Source: Pavlovales sp. CCMP2436 (taxonomy: Eukaryota > Haptophyta > Pavlovophyceae > Pavlovales). Taken from it: DNA of 40,826 nt. A program made the position numbers and the translations under genes. The notes beneath the pieces were generated by a model. That model saw nothing but the letters and a program-made list of their open reading frames with translations. It was not told where the DNA came from and made no database searches. Positions 28,301 to 38,240 of this stretch are shown one piece after another; positions within the stretch are counted from its first letter, which is position 1, and each line of letters opens with the position of its first letter. Location: contig MU631358.1 of NCBI GenBank assembly GCA_026770615.1, positions 6,650 to 47,475 of the forward strand, given 5' to 3'.

Positions 28301-29087
28301 TCACTCGAGCTGGTGCTGCGGCAGGCGGTCCGGGAGCTCGCAGAGCGTGGCGTCCGCCGCGATGCACTCATGGACGAGCGGTAGCAGCACCTTGGCCGGG
28401 TTCGGCGGCTTCACGCCGCTCGCGACGCACCCGAAGAAGTTGGCGTAGTGGCGGCACAGGTAGCCGAAGGCGTGCGGGTTGGCCCGCACGCGCCAACACT
28501 TGAGTGCGTCGGGCGTCCAGACGAAGAGGTCGCACCACTCGCGGCCCGTGATCTCCATGAGCGCGTTGATCTGCAGGTAGTAGTACGGCGGGAGCTCCGG
28601 GTAGACCTTGCGCGAGTAGGGGCACTTGATCTCGAGCAGCCCGTCGTTGCCGATTAGCCCGTCCGGCGACCCGCCGAGCCAGTCGAGGTCGGCGTGCGCC
28701 CAGAAGCCGGTGGGCTCGACGTGCGTACCCGTCGCGCTCACGTACTCGAGCACGCCGTTCGGCTCCTTGTTGGTCCCCCAGGCGAGCGCCGGGTTCTTCC
28801 GCTTCAGCACCTTCGGCTCCTTCGGCTCCTGCGGCTCCTGCGGCTCCTGCGGCTCCTTCGGCTCCTTCGGCTCCTGCGGCTTGTCGGCGTCCTCGCGGCT
28901 CCTTCGGCTCCTGCGGCTCCTTCGGCTCCTGCGGCTTGTCGGCGTCCTCGGCCGGGTCCACGTCCTGCCACAGCTGGGTGGCGAGGGCCTGCGGGCTGCC
29001 CCAAGGCGTCAGGCCCACCGCCTGGCCCAGGTTGGACGCGGTGAGCTTATCGCGCCGCTGCCGGAACTACTGCTCCGAGCGTTGCAT
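28301..29087 (-). pseudogene. YqaJ-type exonuclease, broken by TAG and 55-bp duplication
   Basis: A lambda-exonuclease-like (YqaJ) recombination nuclease that trims DNA ends for annealing. The start is ATG 29087. The N-terminal motif RQRRDKLTASNLGQAVGL is typical. The catalytic set follows: WGTNKEPN (Glu), GGSPDGL (Asp), LEIKCPY (Glu-x-Lys). TAG at 29067-29069 replaces the position where the family usually has Trp. A 55-bp duplication in the Pro-Glu-Lys linker shifts the frame; without it the gene is exactly 244 codons. A YqaJ exonuclease is known from Yaravirus. Both lesions must be errors or the enzyme is dead. Confidence 0.8.
28805..28950 (-). repeat. CAGGAGCCGAAGGAGCC repeat with 55-bp duplication
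   Basis: Hexamer-like units encode repeated Gln-Glu-Pro-Lys-Glu-Pro between the two halves of the YqaJ gene. The non-repeat segment CTTGTCGGCGTCCTCG occurs at 28880 and again at 28935, 55 bp apart, which marks a duplication of a larger block. Slippage in the hexamers probably caused it. Confidence 0.85.
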
Positions 29088-29152
29088 CTTTCGCTACTCG
29101 GGAGCTCACATGGACGCCCCGAAAAAAGTTTTAAAATTGGCCAGCTGTTGGT

Positions 29153-29821
29153 TTATAGGCCGGCGCCCAGCTTGGCGAGGGCCGGGTCGATCCCCTGCGC
29201 CAGACCGAGCTGGCCCGTGTTGGCGAGGTGGACCGTCGTCACGGCGGTCACGATCAGCATGATGATGCGCAGCTCGACGCTCGCGGACATGTCCATCCCA
29301 TGCTTAATCATAAACTCATCGAGCAATGGTTCAATGGTCTTGATCGAGGCCTGCGTCGTCTGCCCGAGGCCGTTCAGCTGCAGGTTGAGCGGGTTGTACG
29401 CCTGCGCCGAGTACTCGATGCCGTACATGCCGTCCAAGAACGCCAAATTGGCCGGCTTCAGCGAGCCCGCCGGCCCCGTCTCCTCGCGCCCCAGCTGCTG
29501 CTCGATGTAGTGCACCTCGTTCAGCAGCTCCGGCATGCTCGACTTGATCGTGAGCGCGCCGTTGCGCTTCTTCAGCTTCGGGAAGCGCTCGCGGTACTTG
29601 CCGATGCGGTCGAGCAGCGCCTGCCGGTCCTCGAACTCGTTTGCCTCGCGCTCGGCGGCGCTCTCCACCTTGGGCTTGGGCGGCGGCGCGAACGAGAGCG
29701 GCGGCGCGGCCTTGGGCGCCTTGTGCTCCTGCATGCGCTCCGCCGCGCGCGCCATCTGCATGCGCTCGCCCACGCCGTCGACGGAGACGTTCACCACATC
29801 GGTCGGGTCGCGCATGTTCAT
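29153..29821 (-). CDS. Unknown protein with C-terminal membrane helix
   Basis: An intact 222-residue protein from ATG 29821 (29815 is an alternative). A Pro/Ala-rich start is followed by a charged helical section (DRQALLDRIGKYRERFPKLK, then MPELLNEVHYIEQQLG), a conserved-looking core (LAFLDGMYGIEYSAQAYNP) and a C-terminal hydrophobic helix (IIMLIVTAVTTVHLA). The layout suggests a membrane-attached virion or assembly protein. I do not know the family. An AAACTTTCGC box lies about 20 bases upstream, and the next upstream gene is only 27 bases away. Confidence 0.6.
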   Translation of the reverse strand: MNMRDPTDVVNVSVDGVGERMQMARAAERMQEHKAPKAAPPLSFAPPPKPKVESAAEREANEFEDRQALLDRIGKYRERFPKLKKRNGALTIKSSMPELLNEVHYIEQQLGREETGPAGSLKPANLAFLDGMYGIEYSAQAYNPLNLQLNGLGQTTQASIKTIEPLLDEFMIKHGMDMSASVELRIIMLIVTAVTTVHLANTGQLGLAQGIDPALAKLGAGL

Positions 29822-29847
29822 CGCTCTCGTCGGGAGCACGCGAAAGT

Positions 29848-30180
29848 TTACGCGAGATCGTCGAGCGGCGGCGGCTCGACCGCCGCGCAGAAGAGCGTCA
29901 GGTACGCGAGCACCTTCGCGTCGTCGCGGCACTTCTGCGCGAGCGCCGCCAGCCGCGGCTCTGTCACCAGCTGCAAGAGCGCGGCCGAGTCGCCCCTCTC
30001 GAGCAATCGGCGGTGCGGCACTAGGTGCCGCGCGATGAGGTGTCTGGCCACTTGTAGCGGCAAGGCGTAGAGCGCCTCGGTGGCCGCGTCCCCCCCGTAG
30101 GTCGTGCGCATGTGCGCGCAGAGGTTGCCGATCTTCTCTCGCAGGAAATCGTCGCGCGTCAAAGCGCCGGCTGCTAGCAT
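29848..30180 (-). CDS. Small helical unknown protein
   Basis: 110 residues, nearly all helical, rich in Leu, Ala and Arg (ALYALPLQVARHLIARHL, LLQLVTEPRLAALAQKC). No membrane segment and no known motif. Upstream on this strand AAATTCGGGGCGAGC lies 20 bases before ATG 30180. It is in line with the 222-residue gene and probably in the same transcription group. Confidence 0.5.
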   Translation of the reverse strand: MLAAGALTRDDFLREKIGNLCAHMRTTYGGDAATEALYALPLQVARHLIARHLVPHRRLLERGDSAALLQLVTEPRLAALAQKCRDDAKVLAYLTLFCAAVEPPPLDDLA

Positions 30181-30263
30181 CGCGCCGACCTAAGAGCTCG
30201 CCCCGAATTTCTTTTCCTTTTTTTCCCCTTTTTTTTTCTTGTTGGGCAGCTATAGAGCTGCGA

Positions 30264-30429
30264 GATGTTTGCCGAGCCGGATGACGCAACTCGCCCTGTG
30301 AAGGTCCGAGACTACATGTACCAGCGGAAGGGCTCGACGCCGATCAAGGTCAAGGCGCACCGCCGCAACCTACCGCGCACGAAGCCGGCAGAGGACGCGC
30401 TCGAGCGCATCGCGCACGTCGAGGCCTAG
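30264..30429 (+). CDS. Small basic protein (54 residues)
   Basis: A short frame with strongly basic composition (YQRKGSTPIKVKAHRRNLP), fitting a DNA-binding or core peptide. The start ATG 30264 follows a long T-rich tract (30208-30240), typical of promoters in this element. Its TAG stop shares the palindrome CTAG (30426-30429) with the TAG stop of the convergent packaging ATPase, a compact arrangement that supports both ends. Confidence 0.5.
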
Positions 30430-31433
30430 CGGTGCCGGCCTTGCTGCTGCTGGCGGTGCGAGTCCATGGTTTGCATGTCCGGGAACTGCAATTGGACGCT
30501 GTATATCGGCAGCTCCGTTGACTGCATGGGGACGACGTTCCCGCCGTTGACGCCCGCCCAGTACTCCTCGTCGCCCAGCATGAACGCGCCCGGGTCGCTC
30601 GCCTTGAACCACTTGAGGACCTCCCACGGTTTCGCGGTCGAGTCGCTCGTGTCCACGATGAGCATCTCGTTGTCCTCGGTATAAAAATCCATGAGTGTGT
30701 AGAACGCCTCCTTAGTCATGAAATCCGCGAAATCGCGCCACAGCGATTCGCGCTGCCCCTCCTGCTTGTTGTGCAGGATGAGCACGTAGTCCGCGTTGCT
30801 GCGCAGTGTGGGGGTGATCGCCTTGGCGTACTGCGTCGTAATCATCGTGAAGAGCTTGTAGTGCCGGCCCGCGACGAAGAGCTCGGCGATGGCAGCGTCG
30901 TAGCGTATGCGCTTGTCGCTGATCACGTCGTCGAGGATGATGAAGAAGCGCGCCTTGGTTTCGCGCTCCTCCTCGGTGAGCCGCGGGTCGTTCAGGATCG
31001 ACGTCTGCCGATCAAAAACCGCGTGCAGGATCTCCGGGTCGAACTTGCTGAAGATGTACTTGGAGGGAATGTACTACCGCCAGTACTTGTTGAGCTCGTC
31101 GGTCTGCGAGATGCAGAGGCCCGCCGGGAAGTGCTCGGCGAGCGAGTGCAGGATGTGGCGGAAGGAGAAGCTCTTGCCGGTGCGCCGCTTGCCGATCGCG
31201 ATTACCGTGCCGTCGAGCTTGGCGGTGCTCGAGTCCCACTGCGCGAGGCGCGGGATGTTGACCTCCTCGTACTTGTCCGAGTTGAGCATGGGCATGCGCT
31301 TCTTCTTGATGTCGCCCTGCGCGGAGGCGTTCGACCACTGCGCCTCGAGGCCGCTGCTGCTCGCATCACCCGCATCAGCATCATCGTCCTCCTCTGGCGG
31401 CTTCGCAGCGGCCTTCCCGGCCTTCCCGAACAT
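30426..31433 (-). pseudogene. A32-type packaging ATPase with internal TAG
   Basis: A 335-codon frame from ATG 31433, interrupted by TAG at 31074-31076 (codon 120). Walker A is GKRRTGKS (81-88), Walker B is ARFFIILDDVISD, and the sensor region is FTMITTQYAKAI. The acidic N-terminal 40 residues are disordered. The stop lies between Walker A and B, in the linker NKYWR-YIPSKY, so the encoded enzyme would be cut before Walker B. The last 60 residues are Gln/His-rich. The box AACTTTCGGGCC lies just upstream. It would pump DNA into the capsid. Everything except the stop looks functional. Confidence 0.82.
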
Positions 31434-31459
31434 GCCCAGCTATGACGGAGGCCCGAAAG

Positions 31460-34148
31460 TTAAATGGTCAGCATGAACGCCTCATAGTCCGCCTTTCTCT
31501 GTGCATCTAGGCGTGCACGCTCCAAGTCGGACGCAGCCATATCCGCCTTCGACATAGCCTCGCGCGCACGCTGCACGGCAGGTGTTTGTGCTCTGTTCTC
31601 CACTTGTACTTGGGCTGCGCGCTTCCGCATCGCCAGTATGTGGTTTTACGATAATGGTGGCGACATCGCTCGGGCTCGGGCCCTGGATGCTTCCACATCT
31701 ACGAGCTCGATACGCGTACTCGTCGGCATCGTGCGCGAGCCCGAGCCCGTACGCCGTGTCTCCAATAGCTTCGCTGTTTTACCCATGGCCTGTGTCTTGG
31801 TATACTCAATATTCGCCGACTTTGGAGTCCTGGCAATCCTCCTGTCGTCGCGCTCTGCTAACCGTGTGACACGGCCCGCCGTTCTATTAAAGCTCTTGCC
31901 TTGCTTCATATTCGTTGCTATAGCTGCAACAGTTCGCGCGGCCTTGAGCCTCTTCTCGGCTGAGGCGACCTCTGCGGCGGCTTCCACGGCCTGGAGCCGC
32001 AACTCGGCTGCGGCTACCTCGTCTGCGGCTGCTTCGACGGCGGCTTCGTCTTCGTCATCTGTCATGTAATCCTCTGGCTCCTCTCCCGATTCCTCTCCAT
32101 CCTCTCCTGATTCATACTCCATTTCCTCCTCGTTGACATTTGGCGTCGCCCGATTACGTCGTGCTTGTTCAAGAGCCAGTTCCGCCGCGAGTACATCCGC
32201 ATCATATCCAGCTTGATATTGAGCTTCCTTTTGGAACTTTGCAATCTCAAGACATAGTTGACGGCGACGGTCATTCTCGACCTAAGCTAGACGACGGCTC
32301 TGCTCATCGAACTGCACACCCCTCTTCCCCTCCTGAATGCTCTGCCTCATTGCCTCCTCTGTCTGCTGCAGCCTCACATTCTTATTCCTCTCATCAGTGC
32401 CTAGCCTGAATGTCTCTTGTGCCTGTGCCCTTCTAAGTTCGCCTTGATGTAATAACACTTCTGCCTCATCTGCAAGCCTCCTTTGTCTCAGTGCCTCTGC
32501 CTCACCTTCCTCTGATATGCGGCGCGCTGTGTCCCGTGCCACTTGCTCAGCCGCCTGTCTATCGGCTGCTTGCATTTGAGCCACCTCTTCGTACAACTTC
32601 CTACTGGCTGCTTCTAATTCTGCGCGCTTCTGCGCGCTGACCACCCTGTGCTGATGCACCGAGTGCTGCTTGTTGCCGTGCTTGGATTTCTAGTGCTGCA
32701 TTTAGCTGTGCTTGGGATATTTCATTTGCTTTTGCGTTCAACTGTGCTTTGCGTTGTGCTTGTTCCTGCGCCACAGCTGCTAGTGATGCTTGTGCGGCAT
32801 TGTATTGTTGCTGTAAGTTAGATTCGTATGCCCGTTGGTTCGCTGCTTGATTCATTTGTTCAGCTTCCATTCGTTCCTGTATGTCCTGCTCGTAGCTCTT
32901 TCCCAGTGTATCCTCGTCGTCCATCGCTGTATCTTCTTCTATGCTCAAGCCTCCACCCTCAAACCGTTTCAGCACCGCCCTCAGCGTATCTGCGAGCGCA
33001 TCATCACCAGTTAAAACTGGTTCCATTCTAGCTGAACCTGCTACTGCTACCCCGTCGTCGTCGTCGCTATCACTCTCTGGGAATGGTGCAATGCTTGCTG
33101 CTTTTGCATTAGGTGGCGCGGCAAAAAAGGAGGGCCTAACACCGGCGGCGCCGAACATCAAAGGCGGGGGCGCAGGCGCAAGCACTGGCGGCACAGTCGC
33201 AGGCGCAGGCGGATGAGGCCCTGGTGGGTAGCTGCGAGGCGGAGCCGGAGGCGGCGTCGTTTTGCTGCTAGGCGCCGGAGTCGGAGTACGCGATGGACCA
33301 GGCCAGCGCGAAGTTGGCTCCGGCGTGCGCACAAGTTCATCACCATCTGTGAGATAACCATCATCATCTATTGCCTGCCCTGGTGCATCACCACACCCAG
33401 CCCGCGGCGGCGGCTTTGGCGGTGTATCGCCGTCGTCCTCGTCGTCTAAGACCGGGTGTGGTAGTTGGTTACCGCCTCTACCATTCGGCTGGACGCGATC
33501 CCAGTCCTGCCGATCCGGGCGCGTCATCACGACCTCTATCTCGCGGTCGGTGGGCCGCTGCTGCTTCACTATGTACTTGTAGCAATGCCAAGCTTGATCC
33601 ATCGATTGCGGGCCCATGGCATAGAGCGTGCCGATGTAAATATCGAACTGTTTGCGCCTCCGGTACTCGCCTGTGAGGAATTTGTGCGCGCCCGGTATGT
33701 GCAGCAGGTGGTGCTTCTGCCAGGGGACGCACACTGCCTGTACGTTGTCCAGCACCTGCACATCCTTAGTTGCCTCCCTCATGTGCTTCAATATGCCGCG
33801 ATCCCCCACGTAGGGTATGTCCACGAACTTGTTTGTGGTGCTGGCTTTCAGGTCGCCGCTTAAGAAAGCGCCGAAGCCTTCGTACATGTCCGCGTCGGCC
33901 TGCACCTTGAAGTCGGCCAGGTGCTCGTTCGCCAGCACTCGATAGCTCTGCTCCTGCACCGTTGCTAATTCACGAGCTGGAAGCATCACCCCTAGCTTAC
34001 CGTCCTTATTACCGAGTGTCGTGACCATGTTCCTCAGCGTCTCCAGCTCGTGATTGCGGTCTGAGGTGGTCGGCCCCTTAAGCGCGGCGAGCGACACGGG
34101 CGTGTTCCGTCCGGACCAGCCCCACATCGCGTCCTTGATACGCAGCAC
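31460..34148 (-). pseudogene. Long coiled-coil protein, broken three times
   Basis: Exactly 893 codons once a 10-bp duplication (TTCTGCGCGC at 32618-32627 and 32628-32637) is taken out. Internal stops are TAG 32282-32284 and TAA 31646-31648. The N-terminal 230 residues are folded (DADMYEGFGAFLSGDLKAST, VCVPWQKHHLLHIPGAHKF). A Pro-rich and acidic linker follows. The last 400 residues are a Gln/Ala/Arg/Glu-rich coiled coil. A scaffold, tape-measure or internal virion protein is plausible; no family recognised. After the TAA the frame goes on for 61 codons and could instead be a small separate gene from ATG 31628. It is divergent from the gene at 34190. Confidence 0.6.
32618..32637 (-). repeat. 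10-bp tandem duplication
   Basis: TTCTGCGCGC occurs twice in a row. One copy too many breaks the coiled-coil gene. Removal restores a frame running for several hundred further bases. Confidence 0.85.
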
Positions 34149-34189
34149 AGAAAAAATTCTGCGATGGGTGTTACGAGGATATCGAGGAT

Positions 34190-35307
34190 ATGTCGCAGAT
34201 CAATGGCTCCGGGCAGGGCAGTCGTCAGCTCAGCATGCGCGCGAAGTACCTCACGCTCGACGGGTACGCGGACACGAACACCAGCGGGCGTACGAATGTT
34301 CGAATGAGCGCAAACGACTACAATCAATACGAGTCGACCCCAGCCTTTGTTGGGTTCGCCGATCTGGTCCTTCTCTCGACTAGTCCTTGCAGCGCTAGTC
34401 GGATCCCGAGCCTCGGGAAGCAGGTCGAAGTAAGTCTAACATCCTACATTTACAGGAAGGGAGACTGAGAGCAGCAGCCCCAAAATCCCGACGTAACAGT
34501 CTGAATCCGGCTCTGCGCCCGGACTGGTTATCAACCACTGATAGTCCAGTCAGTGTCTGCGGCCAGACCAGCACCACGCTGGATCCGTAGCCTGACACCT
34601 TCGGCGCGTACCAGCGCGATAGTCAGGCGGCCGAGCAGCTGCGCGACTTCTACGACACGGTAGACGCCGTCTCATCGCGCGCTCTGCTCGAGGGTAACAA
34701 CGTGCAGCGCGTTGCGAACATCTCCGATCGCGAGATCCAGCTCATGGCAGAGTCGAAGGAGGTCGAGCGGTCTAAGAAATGGGAGCAGTACTGGTGGTCC
34801 ACGGCCGACAACTCCAAGCCCTGGACGATGACAGAGCTTAACAAAATTGACCCCGCGATGGTGCAGAGAAATTTCGACGCCATTCAAGAGGTCTCGCACT
34901 TCGCCCTTGACAAGGCGATTATCAAGCATTTGGGTCACAGCGGTGACCCGCACCTCGCGCAACTCCAGTACATGATGGACCAGGGCCAGATGGACCATAT
35001 GCCCCAGACGGTGCTCATTGACAGGGCGCCCTACCATCGCGGACCGCTGTCCGTCTTCGGCCTCGGCCAGGCAGACGATAAGAGCCGCTTCGCGCAGGGG
35101 GTCACTCTGCCACGGCAGTCGTTCCGACCCAAAGTCACGGATGCCTCATCGTCTAGGATCGATCGCGCGGGACCACCATCGGCCGCTTTCAACCAGCTCA
35201 GCCAGTTCAATATATCTGCGTTCTCTGCACCTAAGCGAATCAAGACGGAGCAGGACTTCGCCAAGGAGCAGGCGAGGCTGGCGACTGAGCGTGGGACGGC
35301 ATTGTAA
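34190..35307 (+). pseudogene. Unknown virion-like protein, TAG and frameshift
   Basis: 373 codons if one G is missing from GGG at 34459-34461; TAG lies at 34588-34590. The first part from ATG 34190 has MSQINGSGQGSRQLSMRAKY. The second part is charged and helical (DREIQLMAESKEVERSKKWE, HFALDKAIIKHLGHSG). No family recognised. It is divergent from the coiled-coil gene with only 41 bases between the starts, so a two-way promoter is likely. The TAA stop overlaps the next ATG (TAATG), linking the two genes as an expression unit with the capsid gene downstream. Confidence 0.5.
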
Positions 35308-36238
35308 TGACCCTTTTTTCCGAAGGCTTGGATGAGATGCTGAGCCTCGCACTCCTGGGCACCACGGCCTTTGGCGCCGCGTACTACGCCGTGCGCGCAC
35401 AGCCACGCGCGCACAAGAAGTGGCACGTCGGCACGCCGGCCGAAGCCCCCGGCTCGACGGCGACGTGCACACCGTCACGAACATCCGCACGCGCCCGCAC
35501 GACTGGGACGGCGCCGGGCACGAGATCGGCGCGCCGCCCACGCGACTGCTCCCGTGGGACGTCGGGACGCTCGACCCGCTCGCCGGTATGCCTGCACCGC
35601 CGGAGCCCGTGGGTCCGTCCGCCGCCTTCCTACAGCTCGTCAGCGATCCGCGCGGACGCCTCATGGCCTTCGAGTCGCCCGAGGTGGCGCACGGCTTCCC
35701 GTCAGTCGATCAGTGGGACCCGGCTGCGCTCACCGACTACGCGTGCACGGTCAATCGGCCGCCGGACGCTGAGCCATCGCGCGAGGTTCCGCGCACGGGC
35801 GACTCGAACTCGCTCGACCCGGGCGTCTTCACTGTGATCCCAGCGCGCCTACGCGCCGGCACCGAGCTCGAGCAGCTCGCGGTGCTCTCGGACGTGCGCG
35901 ACCAGGCCGAGCTGGACCCGGCGGGCCTCAAGCCCGCACCGGCCGCGCACCTCGCGTGGTCTCTGCTCCCGGGGGACGGGGTCGAGGCGGTGCCCAAGGC
36001 GGTGAGCGGTGCGCCGCTGCAGGCCGAGGTCGGGTTGGCGCGTTTCGCGGCGGTCGACGCGCAGATGCACGCGGCGGTGATCGGCGCGCGGCCGAGCGCA
36101 GAGGTGGGCGACGCGGCGCGCGTGGTCGCAGCGGCGCGGCGCGCGATACCGGCGAAGCAGCAGAAGCATAAGCAGCAGAAGCGCCTAGCCGTTAAGCGCG
36201 CACCAAAAAAACTTTCGGAGGCTCGGAACGACGCGTAG
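35307..36238 (+). pseudogene. Membrane-anchored protein, one-base frameshift
   Basis: 311 codons if one C is missing from CCCCC at 35446-35450. The N-terminus has a hydrophobic anchor (MLSLALLGTTAFGAAYYAV) and a short basic segment. The rest is an Asp/Pro/Ala-rich soluble domain (TVTNIRTRPHDWDGAGHEIG) and the tail is strongly basic (KQQKHKQQKRLAVKRAPKK). A membrane-to-DNA linker in the virion is possible. No family known. It lies directly upstream of the major capsid gene on the same strand. The break is in a C run and may be a sequencing error, in which case the gene is intact. Confidence 0.5.
36210..36218 (+). promoter_or_regulatory. AACTTTCGG-type box before capsid gene
   Basis: A run of A then T followed by CGG or GCG recurs 15-50 bases before several gene starts of element 2. 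Examples are 19141-19153 (resolvase), 24695-24704 (fibre 1), 27890-27904 (membrane protein), 29117-29130 (YqaJ, minus), 29841-29849 (minus), 30201-30210 (minus) and 31453-31461 (ATPase, minus). This looks like a common promoter element; only its position supports it. Confidence 0.4.
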
Positions 36239-36251
36239 AGACCTCACTCAG

Positions 36252-37949
36252 ATGTCCACTCAGAACCTCAATGTCAGCAGCCAGGACATGCTCCTGCTCG
36301 ACAACGGCACGAGCTACTTCCAGAACGTGGGCTACACGTGCACGAGCAACTTCCAGTTCAAGCTCAAGGAGCTCGACCTGCAGAACGTGCCCAAGTTCGG
36401 CGCGACGACCACATTCAAGGTGCAGAAGCAGGACCACCTGCTCGGCAACCTCGACCTGCGCCTGCGCCTGAAGCTGCCCGACGCAGCCTTGGTCGCCGAC
36501 GTGCCGCACTTCCTGACCAACAAGTTTGGCCTAGCGATGATCGAGCGCGTGCGCCTGCTGGTGGGCTCCAACCTGATCCAGGAGATCGACGGCGACTGGC
36601 TCGACATCGAGAACACGCTCTACCGCGAGCCCAAGATGCAGTACATCGACATCGTGGGCGACGCGCGCAAGCGGCCCGCCGTCAAGAACGGCACGATGCC
36701 CATCTCCGCGCAGGCGAAGGAGACGTTCACCCTCGGCGGTGTCACACTCGACACTGCGCGCAACATGTACCTGGCCGACGCCGCCGACGAGTACTGGGGC
36801 ACCGCGGACCCGCTCATGCCCAAGACCGTGTCCGACAACACGATCCAGGGCCGCGTGGAGGCCGCGCCGTGGAAGCTCTCCGGCGTCACGATCACCGGCG
36901 CGCCCACCTCCATCGCGGAGGTCTTGCCGCCCATGGCCGCGATGCCTGCCTACACCGGCAACAAGCGCGTGCAGCACACGCACGAGGCTGCGGCCACGCG
37001 CATTAACCAGACGGCGCCCGCCAACACCTCCGTGTACGGCACGCAGTTCTACGGCAACCCGGCCTTCATCGAGTTCACGGTGCCGCTGGGTCTCTTCTTC
37101 TCCAAGCACCCGTCCATGTACCTGCCGATCATGGCGATCGCCTCCTCGCAGGACATCACGATCGAGATCCGCCTGCGCGACGTGTCGGTCCTCATGCAGC
37201 ACCACCACGTGCTCGCGAAGACGGCCACGGCCTTGACCACGCTCAAGGCCGAGTACGCCCTCAGCTCGAAGCCGCTCGCCTCGACGCGCACCACTGAGTA
37301 CCCGGCGGCCTTCCCGGAGATCGAGGCGATGCAGCTCATCGGGCACTACATCGCGCTCTCGGCGGCGGAGGCCGACGCGCTGCAGACCAAGCCGCAGCAC
37401 GTGCGCCTCGTCAAGCAGGTGCAGAACGTGAAGAACACGCTCGTCACCATGCCGGGCACGAACTACGGCTCCTTCACCACCAAGCTCGACTTCAAGATCG
37501 ACCTGGCCTTCCTGCACCCGGTACAGACGCTGTGGATCGTGGTGCGCGACCCGGAAGAGATCGCGAACAACGAGTACTACCACTACCTCGGCAAGCCGGG
37601 CGACGACTGCCGTGTCACTGCGTGGGACATGGTCATCACCGGCACGAGCCGCATGGCCAACAAGACGAGCGCCGACTACACGATGCAGCGCCTGATCCCG
37701 CTCTTCCACGGGCACGGCAAGCGCTCGTACGGCGTCGACGAGCAGGCGCCACTGGTGTCCATCGACTGTGCACTCAACGGGCAGTCGGCGAACCCCTCGG
37801 GCCACATCAACCTGTCGAACGCGCAGACCCAGGCGCTCAAGCTCGACTTCGCCGGGCGCTCGGGCAAGACGTACTCGGTCGATGTGTACTGCGTCGCGCT
37901 GAACTGGGTCAACATCCAGGGTGGCTCGGCCAAGACCGTCATCAATTAA
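36252..37949 (+). CDS. Major capsid protein, nucleocytovirus type
   Basis: An intact 565-residue double jelly-roll capsid protein, the main shell protein. Family marks are LGNLDLRLRLKLP, NKFGLAMIERVRLLVGSNLI followed by GDWLDIENTLYR (first barrel), then LGLFFSKHPSMYLPIMAIAS and DITIEIRLRDVS (second barrel start), and a TKLDFKIDLAFLHPVQTLW strand near the end. This order is that of nucleocytoviruses and differs from the shorter capsid protein of element 1. An AACTTTCGG box (36210-36218) lies about 33 bases before ATG 36252. It is the best preserved structural gene of element 2. Confidence 0.92.
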   Translation: MSTQNLNVSSQDMLLLDNGTSYFQNVGYTCTSNFQFKLKELDLQNVPKFGATTTFKVQKQDHLLGNLDLRLRLKLPDAALVADVPHFLTNKFGLAMIERVRLLVGSNLIQEIDGDWLDIENTLYREPKMQYIDIVGDARKRPAVKNGTMPISAQAKETFTLGGVTLDTARNMYLADAADEYWGTADPLMPKTVSDNTIQGRVEAAPWKLSGVTITGAPTSIAEVLPPMAAMPAYTGNKRVQHTHEAAATRINQTAPANTSVYGTQFYGNPAFIEFTVPLGLFFSKHPSMYLPIMAIASSQDITIEIRLRDVSVLMQHHHVLAKTATALTTLKAEYALSSKPLASTRTTEYPAAFPEIEAMQLIGHYIALSAAEADALQTKPQHVRLVKQVQNVKNTLVTMPGTNYGSFTTKLDFKIDLAFLHPVQTLWIVVRDPEEIANNEYYHYLGKPGDDCRVTAWDMVITGTSRMANKTSADYTMQRLIPLFHGHGKRSYGVDEQAPLVSIDCALNGQSANPSGHINLSNAQTQALKLDFAGRSGKTYSVDVYCVALNWVNIQGGSAKTVIN

Positions 37950-37985
37950 ATTCGCACGACTAATACGACGACTCATACAACGGGT

Positions 37986-38147
37986 ATGCCGCCCGTGCCG
38001 CCCCGCAGTGCCGCATCCGGCCGGTTCAGCAGCAGCTCTCGCTCGAGTGGGAGCGGGCGCACGGTGACCTTCACGCACGCGGGCGCCCAGCGTTCCGGCC
38101 AGCCCTCTCCGCCGTACCCACGCAAGGTGGTTTCCAGCACGCGGTGA
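37986..38147 (+). CDS. Small Ser/Arg-rich protein after capsid gene
   Basis: A 53-residue frame, Ser/Arg/Gly/Pro-rich and basic (SGRFSSSSRSSGSGRTVTF), starting 36 bases after the capsid stop in the same reading phase. The short spacer and good codon pattern suggest a real small protein, perhaps a DNA-binding core peptide. The alternative is that the capsid TAA is a late lesion and this is its former tail, but capsid proteins rarely end like this. Confidence 0.45.
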   Translation: MPPVPPRSAASGRFSSSSRSSGSGRTVTFTHAGAQRSGQPSPPYPRKVVSSTR

Positions 38148-38240
38148 TTGCCGGGCGAGCGGCCTTTAATAAAAAAAACTAAAAAAATTAGGACACCATT
38201 TAAAATAGGCGCGGAAAAGCGCGGGAGCTCAGCGCGGGAC

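Noticed and set aside
36531..38078. Minus-strand frame of 515 codons across the capsid gene
   Set aside because: Antisense shadow of a clear capsid protein; no domain visible.
16171..38204. TTAAATGGTGTCC at 16171 and its inverse at 38192-38204
   Set aside because: A 13-base match is expected by chance in this much sequence, and flanks do not align.
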